Positions 33,970 through 41,493 of a stretch of 64,000 bases of DNA are shown here, piece by piece. The notes under the pieces are model-generated. The model was not told where the DNA came from, ran no database searches, and saw only the letters and a list, made by a program, of their open reading frames with translations. The position numbers and the translations under genes were made by a program. How positions within the stretch are numbered: the first letter of the stretch is position 1; each line of letters starts with the position of its first letter. Origin of the DNA: an uncultured Agathobacter sp. (GTDB taxonomy: Bacteria > Bacillota > Clostridia > Lachnospirales > Lachnospiraceae); the NCBI GenBank assembly GCA_910587655.1, contig CAJUND010000002.1, positions 62,001 to 126,000 of the forward strand, read 5' to 3'.

Positions 33970-35943
33970 ATGAATATAAAATTGAAGGATGGTTCTGTAA
34001 AGGAGTACAGTGAAGAAAAATCCGTCTATGAAATTGCAGCGGATATCAGTGAAGGGCTTGCGCGCAATGCATGTGCCGGAGAGGTTGACGGTAAAATCGT
34101 TGATTTAAGGACAGTCATAAACAGCGACTGTGAACTGAATATTATAACAGCCTCTGACCCGGAAGGTCTTACCGTGATCCGCCATACTGCTTCCCATATT
34201 CTTGCTGAAGCAGTCAAGCGTCTGTTTCCGGAGGCAAAAGTTACCATTGGTCCGGCAATCGGGGATGGTTTTTATTATGATTTTGATGCAGAGCCGTTTT
34301 CCAGGGAGGATTTGGACAAATTAGAGGCGGAAATGAAAAAAATCATCAAGGAGGGACATGAGATTACCCGTTTTACCCTTCCTAGAAATGAAGCCATCCA
34401 GTTTATGAAGGACAGGAACGAGCCGTATAAAGTTGAACTGATTGAAGATTTGCCAGAAGATGCACAGATCAGCTTTTATGACCAGGGCGGGTTTGTGGAT
34501 TTATGCGCAGGACCGCATCTGATGAGTACAAAGGGCGTAAAGGCGTACAAGCTGTTATCCTCATCCATGGCATACTGGAGAGGGGATTCCAACAAGGCTC
34601 GCCTGCAGAGAATTTACGGTACGGCATTTTATAAGAAAGATGAGTTAAAGGAACACCTTGCAAAACTGGAGGATGCAAAGCAGCGCGACCATAATAAGCT
34701 TGGACGCGAAATGGGACTGTTCACCACGGTTGACGTCATCGGACAGGGACTGCCGCTGTTTACCCCGAAGGGTACAAAAATGATTATGAAGCTGCAGCGG
34801 TGGATCGAAGACCTGGAGGACAATGAATGGGGCTATGTCCGCACAAAAACGCCGCTTATGGCAAAATCGGATTTGTACAAAATGTCCGGACACTGGGACC
34901 ACTATAAAGACGGAATGTTTGTGCTTGGTGATGAGGAAACGGACAAAGAGGTATTTGCGCTCCGCCCGATGACCTGCCCGTTCCAGTATTATGTATACAA
35001 AAATGAGCAGCGTTCCTACAGGGACCTTCCCATGCGCATGAGTGAGACGTCCACACTGTTCCGGTGTGAGGATTCCGGCGAGATGCACGGACTGACCCGT
35101 GTGAGACAGTTTACGATTACCGAGGGACATCTGGTGGTGCGGCCGGACCAGATGGTGGAGGAGTTTAAAGGCTGCCTTGCACTGGCAAAATACACGCTTG
35201 AGACACTTGGACTTGAAGAAGATGTTACCTACCATCTTTCCAGATGGGATCCGGATAACAAGGAAAAATACATGGGCGCTCCGGAGGTATGGGAAGAGAC
35301 CGAAGGTCATATCCGACGTATTTTAAAGGAACTGGACATTGATTTTACAGAGGATGTGGGAGAAGCCGCATTCTACGGTCCGAAGGTGGATATTAATGCA
35401 AAGAACGTATACGGCAAGGATGATACCATGATAACGATTCAGTGGGATGCCCTTCTTGCCGAACAGTTTGACATGTATTTTATTGATGCAAACGGGGAAA
35501 AGGTTCGTCCATATATCATCCACAGGACATCCATGGGCTGTTATGAGCGTACACTTGCATGGCTGATTGAGCATTATGCGGGCAAATTCCCAACATGGCT
35601 GTGCCCGGAACAGGTGCGTGTGCTCCCGATTTCTGACAAATATAACGCCTATGCAGACACTGTTGCCGCAGAGCTTAAGAAAAACGGCGTGGATGCAACT
35701 GTTGACAGCCGCGCAGAAAAAATCGGCTATAAAATCAGGGAGGCAAGGCTTGACAAGCTTCCGTATATGCTGGTTGTAGGACAGCAGGAGGAGGCGGACC
35801 AGACCGTATCCGTCCGGAGCCGTTTTGCAGGAGATGAGGGTGTAAAGCCTCTCTCAGAGTTTATCAGCCAGATTTGCGAGGAAATCCGTACAAAGCAGAT
35901 CCGTGAGGAACAGACAGAAAAAGAGCAGTCATACATGAAATAA
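33970..35943 (+). CDS. thrS: Threonyl-tRNA synthetase ThrS
   Basis: ThrS charges tRNA-Thr and edits mischarged serine. The 657-residue protein has the full order: N-terminal TGS domain (residues 1-60), the editing domain with HTASHILAEAV and the zinc-type FVDLCAGPHLMST, and the class II catalytic core. The core includes ALRPMTCPFQYYVY, the motif 2 FRCEDSGEMHGLTRVRQF and motif 3 MGCYERTLAWLIE. The anticodon-binding domain lies at about 545-645. I looked for a T-box leader upstream, as often seen before thrS, and found none in the 28-bp gap or before the small gene. The C-terminus has about 15 extra polar residues. Confidence 0.96.
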   Translation: MNIKLKDGSVKEYSEEKSVYEIAADISEGLARNACAGEVDGKIVDLRTVINSDCELNIITASDPEGLTVIRHTASHILAEAVKRLFPEAKVTIGPAIGDGFYYDFDAEPFSREDLDKLEAEMKKIIKEGHEITRFTLPRNEAIQFMKDRNEPYKVELIEDLPEDAQISFYDQGGFVDLCAGPHLMSTKGVKAYKLLSSSMAYWRGDSNKARLQRIYGTAFYKKDELKEHLAKLEDAKQRDHNKLGREMGLFTTVDVIGQGLPLFTPKGTKMIMKLQRWIEDLEDNEWGYVRTKTPLMAKSDLYKMSGHWDHYKDGMFVLGDEETDKEVFALRPMTCPFQYYVYKNEQRSYRDLPMRMSETSTLFRCEDSGEMHGLTRVRQFTITEGHLVVRPDQMVEEFKGCLALAKYTLETLGLEEDVTYHLSRWDPDNKEKYMGAPEVWEETEGHIRRILKELDIDFTEDVGEAAFYGPKVDINAKNVYGKDDTMITIQWDALLAEQFDMYFIDANGEKVRPYIIHRTSMGCYERTLAWLIEHYAGKFPTWLCPEQVRVLPISDKYNAYADTVAAELKKNGVDATVDSRAEKIGYKIREARLDKLPYMLVVGQQEEADQTVSVRSRFAGDEGVKPLSEFISQICEEIRTKQIREEQTEKEQSYMK

Positions 35944-35998
35944 AAAATTTGAGGCATACTATTCTGGAATCCAAAGGAAAACCAGGAGGTATGTGATT

Positions 35999-36316
35999 AT
36001 GACGAAGCTGGATTGTAATGTTGTCAACTGTTCATACAATGCTGACAACTGCTGTAAAAGAGGCGATATCCATGTAGAAGGCATACAGGCGAAGACTCCG
36101 TCTGAAACCTGCTGCGGAAGTTTTGCGCCGAAAGGATGCGGTTGCGGAAGCAATTCCACACAGGAGGCCAAAAAGGACACCAATGTGCTCTGTGATGCCT
36201 GTGAGTGCCGGTTTAATGAAAGTAAAAAATGTACTGCGGGACATATCGGAATTGCAGGAGGGCATGCAGACAGCTGCAGGGAGACAGAATGCGGAAGCTT
36301 TTCATGCAACTGCTAA
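35999..36316 (+). CDS. DUF1540 protein with two cysteine-rich repeats
   Basis: The 105-residue protein contains two DUF1540 units, roughly residues 3-45 and 65-105. Each has the family spacing of cysteines and ends in a (D/G)-I-x-(V/I)-x-G strand (KRGDIHVEG and TAGHIGIAGG). Fifteen cysteines in all suggest metal binding (inference). ATG 35999 lies 9 nt after AGGAGG (35984-35989); a nearer ATG at 35991 is followed at once by a stop. The family is common in spore-forming Clostridia and its role is unknown. It stands alone between thrS and lgt and ends in a hairpin. Confidence 0.85.
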   Translation: MTKLDCNVVNCSYNADNCCKRGDIHVEGIQAKTPSETCCGSFAPKGCGCGSNSTQEAKKDTNVLCDACECRFNESKKCTAGHIGIAGGHADSCRETECGSFSCNC

Positions 36317-36318
36317 GC

Positions 36319-36353
36319 TTCAAAGGGGATGGCAGAAGTCCATCCCCTTTGAA
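36319..36353 (+). terminator. Hairpin after the DUF1540 gene
   Basis: A perfect 14-bp stem TTCAAAGGGGATGG (36319-36332) / CCATCCCCTTTGAA (36340-36353) is followed by TGTTTCATG. The T-tract is poor, so it may be a leaky terminator or an RNA stabiliser before lgt. Confidence 0.65.
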
Positions 36354-36373
36354 TGTTTCATGTGAGGTATCAA

Positions 36374-37255
36374 ATGAATTATAATATTAATTTTCCACAT
36401 TTACATATTTATCTGGAACATGTGGGCAAAAACATTATGATTGGAGATTTTTCCATTGCATATTACGGGATTGTCATTGCGTTCGGGATGCTGGCGGGTC
36501 TCTGGATTGCGTGCCAGTTGGCAAAAAAGACGGGGCAGGATGCCGATACCTATGTGGATCTTGCGGTTATCGCAATTATCTGTTCTGTCATCGGTGCAAG
36601 GATGTATTATGTGATATTCCGGTGGGATGTGTACAAAGATGACCTTTTAAGCATCTTTAACCTGCGCCAGGGCGGTCTGGCAATTTACGGCGGGGTGCTG
36701 GCTGCAATTCTTACCGTATTTATATTTTCAAAAGTAAAAAAGCTTTCCGCCGGGCTTTTGTATGATACCGCAGGCCCCGGCCTTGTACTGGGACAGGTAA
36801 TCGGAAGATGGGGAAACTTCTTTAACCGGGAGGCATTCGGAGGATATACCGACGGATTGTTTGCCATGCAGCTGCCCCTTTCGGCAGTCCGTTCATCGGA
36901 TGTATCAGAAGAGCTTGCAGAACATGTGGTGGAGAGTGGAGGGATTTCTTATATCCAGGTGCATCCGACGTTTCTGTATGAGTCTGTGTGGAATCTGTTG
37001 TTACTCTTTTTTCTGATCTGGTTTACAAGGCGTAAAAGCTTTGACGGGGAGGTTTTTCTGATGTATCTTCTGGGTTACGGAGTCGGAAGGTTCTGGATTG
37101 AATCGCTCCGTACCGACCAGCTGCTTTTGCCGGGGACGAATTTTCCGGTATCCATGGTAATGGCCGCCCTTCTTTCTGCTGTGGCATTTGTATGGATACT
37201 GGCGTGGCATATCAGGGAAAGAAAAAGACACCATACCAATAAAGTTTATATGTAA
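36374..37255 (+). CDS. lgt: Prolipoprotein diacylglyceryl transferase Lgt
   Basis: Lgt attaches diacylglycerol to the lipobox cysteine of prolipoproteins at the membrane outer face. The 293-residue protein has about seven helices and the motifs YYGIVIAFGMLAG, LRQGGLAIYGGVLAA and the signature GQVIGRWGNFFNREAFGG, with the essential Arg. HPTFLYESVWN and the late YGVGRFWIESLRTD are also present. An in-frame ATG at 36353 lies in the hairpin; ATG 36374, after GTGAGGT, is preferred though its ribosome binding site is weak. It has a polar N-terminus of about 25 residues before helix 1. A terminator follows. Confidence 0.94.
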   Translation: MNYNINFPHLHIYLEHVGKNIMIGDFSIAYYGIVIAFGMLAGLWIACQLAKKTGQDADTYVDLAVIAIICSVIGARMYYVIFRWDVYKDDLLSIFNLRQGGLAIYGGVLAAILTVFIFSKVKKLSAGLLYDTAGPGLVLGQVIGRWGNFFNREAFGGYTDGLFAMQLPLSAVRSSDVSEELAEHVVESGGISYIQVHPTFLYESVWNLLLLFFLIWFTRRKSFDGEVFLMYLLGYGVGRFWIESLRTDQLLLPGTNFPVSMVMAALLSAVAFVWILAWHIRERKRHHTNKVYM

Positions 37256-37299
37256 TCAGCAGATTTTTAGCTGAAAAAATGAAAACAGGGAAAACAGGG

Positions 37300-37327
37300 A
37301 AGACAGTCAGGCATGGCTGTCTTTTTT
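37300..37327 (+). terminator. Rho-independent terminator of lgt
   Basis: AAGACAG(TC) at 37300-37308 pairs with (GG)CTGTCTT at 37315-37323, and a T-run of six ends the element at 37327. Confidence 0.82.
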
Positions 37328-37398
37328 GTATGTCACAAAATCCTCCACCACAAGATGTTGTAGCAGTCAAAAAATGCCGTGAAAACCTTGAAAAATCC

Positions 37399-37427
37399 TT
37401 GATTTTTGGGCATTTTGGGAGTATGAT
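37399..37427 (+). promoter_or_regulatory. Sigma-A promoter of the dcw cluster (mraZ)
   Basis: TTGATT (37399-37404) and TATGAT (37422-37427) are separated by 17 bp. Exactly the same two hexamers and spacing occur before ftsZ at 46555. The start near 37434 is immediately before the AGTGG boxes. Confidence 0.78.
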
Positions 37428-37435
37428 GGTAACAG

Positions 37436-37504
37436 AGTGGTAGACAGTGGAGTGTAATTACCATATAGTGGTGCAAAGTGGTGGATAAGTTGATAAATGA
37501 GTGG
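37436..37504 (+). promoter_or_regulatory. Probable MraZ operator: spaced AGTGG direct repeats
   Basis: AGTGG occurs at 37436, 37446, 37467, 37477 and 37500. The first two pairs have a 10-bp period and the pairs are about two helical turns apart. MraZ is known to bind several G-rich direct repeats of 10-bp period in its own promoter region and to regulate the dcw cluster. The boxes lie just after the promoter, a position fitting repression (inference). Confidence 0.72.
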
Positions 37505-37559
37505 ATAACTTATGAACGATAGCATGCACCTGAGATTTTAAAGGTCAGGAGGTGATGTC

Positions 37560-37991
37560 ATGTTCATGGGTGAATACAATCATTCAGTCGACGCCAAAGG
37601 CAGACTGATTGTTCCGTCAAAATTCAGGGAACAGCTTGGCAGCGAGTTTGTTGTTACCAAAGGACTGGATGGATGTTTATTCGTTTATTCCCTTGAAGAA
37701 TGGCATCGGATAGAAGAAAGCCTTCGAGAAAAACCACTTACCTCCAAAGACGCAAGAAAATTTATGAGATTTTTCTTCGCAGGTGCAGCAAACTGTGAAG
37801 TGGACAAGCAGGGAAGAATTAACCTTCCGGCGAATCTCCGTGAATATGCAGGGATTGACAAGGAAGTCGTATCAGTGGGTGTGTTCAGCCGCGTGGAAAT
37901 CTGGAGCAGGGAGCGCTATCTGGAGAGCAGTGATGTGGATGATATGGACGAAATTGCAGAGCATATGGCAGAACTCGGAATTGGAATATAA
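37560..37991 (+). CDS. mraZ: Transcriptional regulator MraZ
   Basis: MraZ is the double-SpoVT/AbrB-fold DNA-binding protein that opens most dcw clusters and regulates its own operon. The 143-residue protein has the two tandem half-domains. The first is MGEYNHSVDAKGRLIVPSKF (residues 3-22) and the second begins with CEVDKQGRINLPANLREYAG near residue 78; each carries the D-x-K/Q-GR signature. ATG 37560 follows AGGAGG. The AGTGG boxes in the leader are its likely binding site. It is followed by rsmH after 13 bp, the usual order. Confidence 0.95.
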   Translation: MFMGEYNHSVDAKGRLIVPSKFREQLGSEFVVTKGLDGCLFVYSLEEWHRIEESLREKPLTSKDARKFMRFFFAGAANCEVDKQGRINLPANLREYAGIDKEVVSVGVFSRVEIWSRERYLESSDVDDMDEIAEHMAELGIGI

Positions 37992-38004
37992 GGGGTAAAG
38001 CACT

Positions 38005-38964
38005 ATGGGGTTTGAACATACATCCGTACTTTTACAGGAAACAATTGAACAGCTTAAGATCAGGCCGGATGGAATCTATGTTGACGGAACCCTTGGCGGC
38101 GGCGGGCATTCCCTTGAAATCTGCAGACGTCTTACCACTGGACGCCTGATTGGAATCGATCAGGATGCAGACGCGGTTGCAGCAGCAGCGGAGCGTCTGA
38201 AAGACTATAAAGAAAAAGTGACAATCGTCAGAAGCAATTATTCTGAAATGGCAGATGTGCTGAAAGACCTTGGGATTTTAAAGGTTGACGGCATACTTCT
38301 GGACCTTGGGGTATCCTCTTTCCAGCTTGATACGCCCGAACGCGGATTTACTTACCGGGACGCGGATGCACCGCTGGACATGCGGATGGACCAGAGACAG
38401 ACAGTGACTGCAGGGGATATTGTCAATGAATACAGTGAGATGGAGCTTTTCAGGATTATCCGTGATTATGGGGAAGACCGTTTCGCAAAAAACATTGCAA
38501 AGCACATTGTTCATGCAAGAAAAGAAAAAGCAATTGAGACAGCCGGGGAACTGAATGCCGTTATAAAGGGTGCCATTCCAATGAAGGTACAAAAGACCGG
38601 GGGGCATCCAAGCAAAAGGACATACCAGGCAATCCGGATTGAATTAAATCATGAGCTTGAGGTATTAAAGGAACATCTGGATGAGATGATTGGTCTGTTA
38701 AATGATGGCGGAAGATTATGTGTTATCACGTTTCATTCATTAGAAGACAGAATAGTTAAATCAGCATTCAGGAAAAACGAGAATCCATGCACCTGTCCGG
38801 CAACGTTTCCGGTGTGTGTGTGTGGAAATAAATCCATGGGACGAATCGCAGTGAGAAAGCCGGTTCTTCCTTCGGAAAAGGAACTGCAGGAAAACAGCCG
38901 TTCCAAAAGCGCCAGACTTCGCGTCTTTGAACGAACGGCAAAGGAGCAGGCTGCAGGAGTATGA
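38005..38964 (+). CDS. rsmH: 16S rRNA (cytosine1402-N4)-methyltransferase RsmH
   Basis: RsmH (MraW) methylates N4 of C1402 in the ribosomal P site using S-adenosylmethionine. The 319-residue protein begins with EHTSVLLQETIEQL, the SAM-binding DGTLGGGGHSLEI near residue 31, and LIGIDQDADAV. The LLDLGVSSFQLDTPERGFTYR segment, split by the conserved Asp-Leu-Gly-Val-Ser, is also present, as is the C-terminal LCVITFHSLEDRIVK. Its second position in the dcw operon is typical. Nothing unusual is seen. Confidence 0.95.
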   Translation: MGFEHTSVLLQETIEQLKIRPDGIYVDGTLGGGGHSLEICRRLTTGRLIGIDQDADAVAAAAERLKDYKEKVTIVRSNYSEMADVLKDLGILKVDGILLDLGVSSFQLDTPERGFTYRDADAPLDMRMDQRQTVTAGDIVNEYSEMELFRIIRDYGEDRFAKNIAKHIVHARKEKAIETAGELNAVIKGAIPMKVQKTGGHPSKRTYQAIRIELNHELEVLKEHLDEMIGLLNDGGRLCVITFHSLEDRIVKSAFRKNENPCTCPATFPVCVCGNKSMGRIAVRKPVLPSEKELQENSRSKSARLRVFERTAKEQAAGV

Positions 38965-39006
38965 ATTTGCAGTATTTATGCATTACAGTAAAGGCAGGAT
39001 GGGATT

Positions 39007-39477
39007 ATGACAAAAAATTATTACGTAAATGGAAATACTGTTCGCGAACTGGAATCACCGGTACGCCGTGATGGCAGGTCAAAAGAAGAACTTGAAGAAA
39101 TAAAAAAGCGCAAAAGACGCAGAAACGCTGCAAGAAGAAACCGCCAGAGAGCAATGGAGATGAGCCGCAGTTATGTATTCTTTCTGACTGCATGCGTATG
39201 TATTGTTGCAGTAATGGCTGTTATGTATGTCAACATGCAGTCCGGGCTGACAAGCCGTATGAAAAACATTGCAAACCTTGAAGAACAGCTGGTTGACCTT
39301 CGTGCGGATAACGATGCACGTTACAAGAGGGCTGTGACATCCGTGGATTTAAATTATGTCAGGGATGTTGCGGTTCATAAGCTTGGAATGTCATATCCGA
39401 AAAAGGACCAGGTGAAATACTATACCGTGGATAACAACAATTTTATGGACCAGTACCGGGACATTCCGGAAGAATAG
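39007..39477 (+). CDS. ftsL: Cell division protein FtsL-like (septum formation initiator type)
   Basis: The 156-residue protein has a long, very basic cytoplasmic start (about residues 20-50, rich in K and R), one membrane helix at about 58-77 and a short extracytoplasmic coiled-coil (MKNIANLEEQLVDLRADNDA), ending with a polar tail. This is the FtsL/DivIC-type bitopic divisome subunit. The position between rsmH and the first class B PBP gene identifies it as FtsL by synteny, since the sequence itself is poorly conserved in the family. FtsL binds DivIC and DivIB and helps activate the FtsW-PBP complex. Confidence 0.85.
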   Translation: MTKNYYVNGNTVRELESPVRRDGRSKEELEEIKKRKRRRNAARRNRQRAMEMSRSYVFFLTACVCIVAVMAVMYVNMQSGLTSRMKNIANLEEQLVDLRADNDARYKRAVTSVDLNYVRDVAVHKLGMSYPKKDQVKYYTVDNNNFMDQYRDIPEE

Positions 39478-39489
39478 GAGAAAGAGTTC

Positions 39490-41451
39490 ATGGCAAGAAG
39501 GAAAAAACCGGTCAAAAGGTTCAGCCGGACCATGCGGGTGAAGTTAATGGCTTTGTTTTCCGTTTTTCTGGCTGCACTTTGTTTTCTGATTGGCAAATTA
39601 ATGTACATTGAACATACAAAAGGTGAAAAGTACGAAAAAAAGGTATTATCCATGCAGTCATACGACAGCAAGACCATACCGTACCAGAGGGGGGAAATTA
39701 CAGACCGCCGCGGTACGGTGCTTGCTACGAGTGTGGCTGTTTATAATGTCATTCTGGACTGCAGCGTGATGACCGATAAAAAAGAATACATAGGACCTAC
39801 CATAAACGCGCTTTTGGAATATTTTCCGGAGCTTGACAGGGAGGAACTGGAAGGTTATGCAGCGGAAAAAAAGACAAGCCGTTATATTGTCCTTGCCAGA
39901 AAGGTCCCGTATGAGCAGGTACAGCCGTTTATTGAGATGCAGGCGGAAGTGGACAAAAAGGGCAATAAGATAAACCCTGATATCAAAGGCGTATGGTTCG
40001 AAAAAGAATACCAGAGGAATTATCCGTATGGTTCACTGGCAAGCGCCGTCATCGGGTTTACATCTGACGGGGACGTGGGCGTCTGCGGGCTTGAAAATTA
40101 TTATGATGAAATATTAAACGGCGTCAACGGAAGGGAATACGGTTATCTGAATGCGGACAGTGATATGGAAAAAACCGTTATTTCCGCACAGGACGGAAAT
40201 ACTCTGGTCTGTTCGATTGATGCAACAATACAGTCGATTGCAGAAAAAAAGATCAGTGAATTCAATGAAGCATACAGGGATAATTATTACGAGGGGGAAG
40301 GCAGTGAGAATGCAGCCGTTATAGTTATGAACCCAAACAGCGGGGAAGTGCTTGCCATGGCGGAATCTCCTGGTTTTGACTGCAACGATCCGCGGAATTT
40401 AAAAGATTATTATACGGAGGAAGAAATTGAAAAACTGACGGATAAGCAGCAGATGAACATATTAAACAGGCTCTGGCAGAATTACTGTGTGACAGAGACC
40501 TATGAACCAGGCTCTGTGCAGAAGCCGTTTACAGTTGCATGCGGACTGGAAACCGGGACTGTAAAAGATAAAATGTCTTTTAAATGTGACGGATACGAAA
40601 TGTTTGGCACAGAAAGGGTAAACTGTGTGGTAAGGGCCGGACATGGAAGGGAGAGCGTCAGACAGTCCCTGATGGATTCCTGCAATGACGCCATTATGCA
40701 GATGAGTTATAAAATCGGAAAAAAAAATTTTCTGGAATACCAGAGTATTTTTGGCTTCGGGCAGAGGACGGGAATCGACCAGCCCGGGGAAGCAAATACG
40801 TCTGCACTGGTCCATAAGCTTGAGAAGATTACACCCGTCGATCTTGCAACAAATTCATTCGGGCAGAATTACAACTGCACCATGATTCAGATGGCGGCAG
40901 GTTTTTGCTCCCTGATTAATGGCGGAGGTTATTACCAGCCGCATATTGTGACTAAGGTGATGGATTCTTCCGGCAATACCATATCCACCGTGGAGCCGAA
41001 GCTTGTAAAACAGACCGTTTCCGAAAGTACCAGCGCGCAGATCAGGGATTATCTTTATGATGTCGTAACGAACGGAACCGGCGGAGTTGCCAAAGTGGAT
41101 GGTTATTCCATGGGCGGAAAGACAGGAACCGCACAGAAGCAGCCCCGTGACAGGGAACAGTACCTTGTATCATTTATCGGGTTTGCCCCGTATGAAAACC
41201 CGCAGGTAATGATCTACTGTATTGTGGACGAGCCAAACGTCAAGGATGAAGCCCACAGCTATTTTGCACAGAATATTGTCAGGGAAATCATGGAAGAGGT
41301 GCTTCCGTATCTGAATATTTACCCGGATGAAAAGAAAACCGGAGTAAACAAAGGACTTGACGTCACCGGGGAAAACGCCCAGTGTACGGGCAGACACCAG
41401 CCGGTGAAAAAAAAGAAATGGAAAACATCAAAATTAGAAACAAATGAATGA
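39490..41451 (+). CDS. Class B penicillin-binding protein 1 of the dcw cluster (FtsI/PBP2B type)
   Basis: This 653-residue transpeptidase has an N-terminal membrane helix (about 20-38), the PBP dimerisation domain (with RGEITDRRGTVLATS) and a transpeptidase domain. The active-site serine is Ser342 in S-V-Q-K, less common than S-T-F-K but with the essential Ser and Lys. S397-C-N and K544-T-G complete the triad of motifs. There is no PASTA domain; the end is basic and polar. By synteny with B. subtilis pbpB-spoVD the first of the two is probably the septal enzyme, the second possibly the spore one; sequence alone does not decide. It starts 12 bp after ftsL. Confidence 0.9.
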   Translation: MARRKKPVKRFSRTMRVKLMALFSVFLAALCFLIGKLMYIEHTKGEKYEKKVLSMQSYDSKTIPYQRGEITDRRGTVLATSVAVYNVILDCSVMTDKKEYIGPTINALLEYFPELDREELEGYAAEKKTSRYIVLARKVPYEQVQPFIEMQAEVDKKGNKINPDIKGVWFEKEYQRNYPYGSLASAVIGFTSDGDVGVCGLENYYDEILNGVNGREYGYLNADSDMEKTVISAQDGNTLVCSIDATIQSIAEKKISEFNEAYRDNYYEGEGSENAAVIVMNPNSGEVLAMAESPGFDCNDPRNLKDYYTEEEIEKLTDKQQMNILNRLWQNYCVTETYEPGSVQKPFTVACGLETGTVKDKMSFKCDGYEMFGTERVNCVVRAGHGRESVRQSLMDSCNDAIMQMSYKIGKKNFLEYQSIFGFGQRTGIDQPGEANTSALVHKLEKITPVDLATNSFGQNYNCTMIQMAAGFCSLINGGGYYQPHIVTKVMDSSGNTISTVEPKLVKQTVSESTSAQIRDYLYDVVTNGTGGVAKVDGYSMGGKTGTAQKQPRDREQYLVSFIGFAPYENPQVMIYCIVDEPNVKDEAHSYFAQNIVREIMEEVLPYLNIYPDEKKTGVNKGLDVTGENAQCTGRHQPVKKKKWKTSKLETNE

Positions 41452-41493
41452 CAGAGCATACAATAATAACAAGGATATACGCAGGATGTTTGT

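Larger units (their letters stand above)
37256..37559. other. 304-bp region before mraZ: lgt terminator, dcw promoter and MraZ boxes
   Basis: The stretch contains no ORF. From left to right it holds the lgt terminator (37300-37327), a sigma-A promoter (37399-37427), five AGTGG boxes (37436-37504) and the AGGAGG of mraZ at 37547-37552. These items are listed separately. The segment 37328-37398 shows nothing I can name. Confidence 0.7.
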
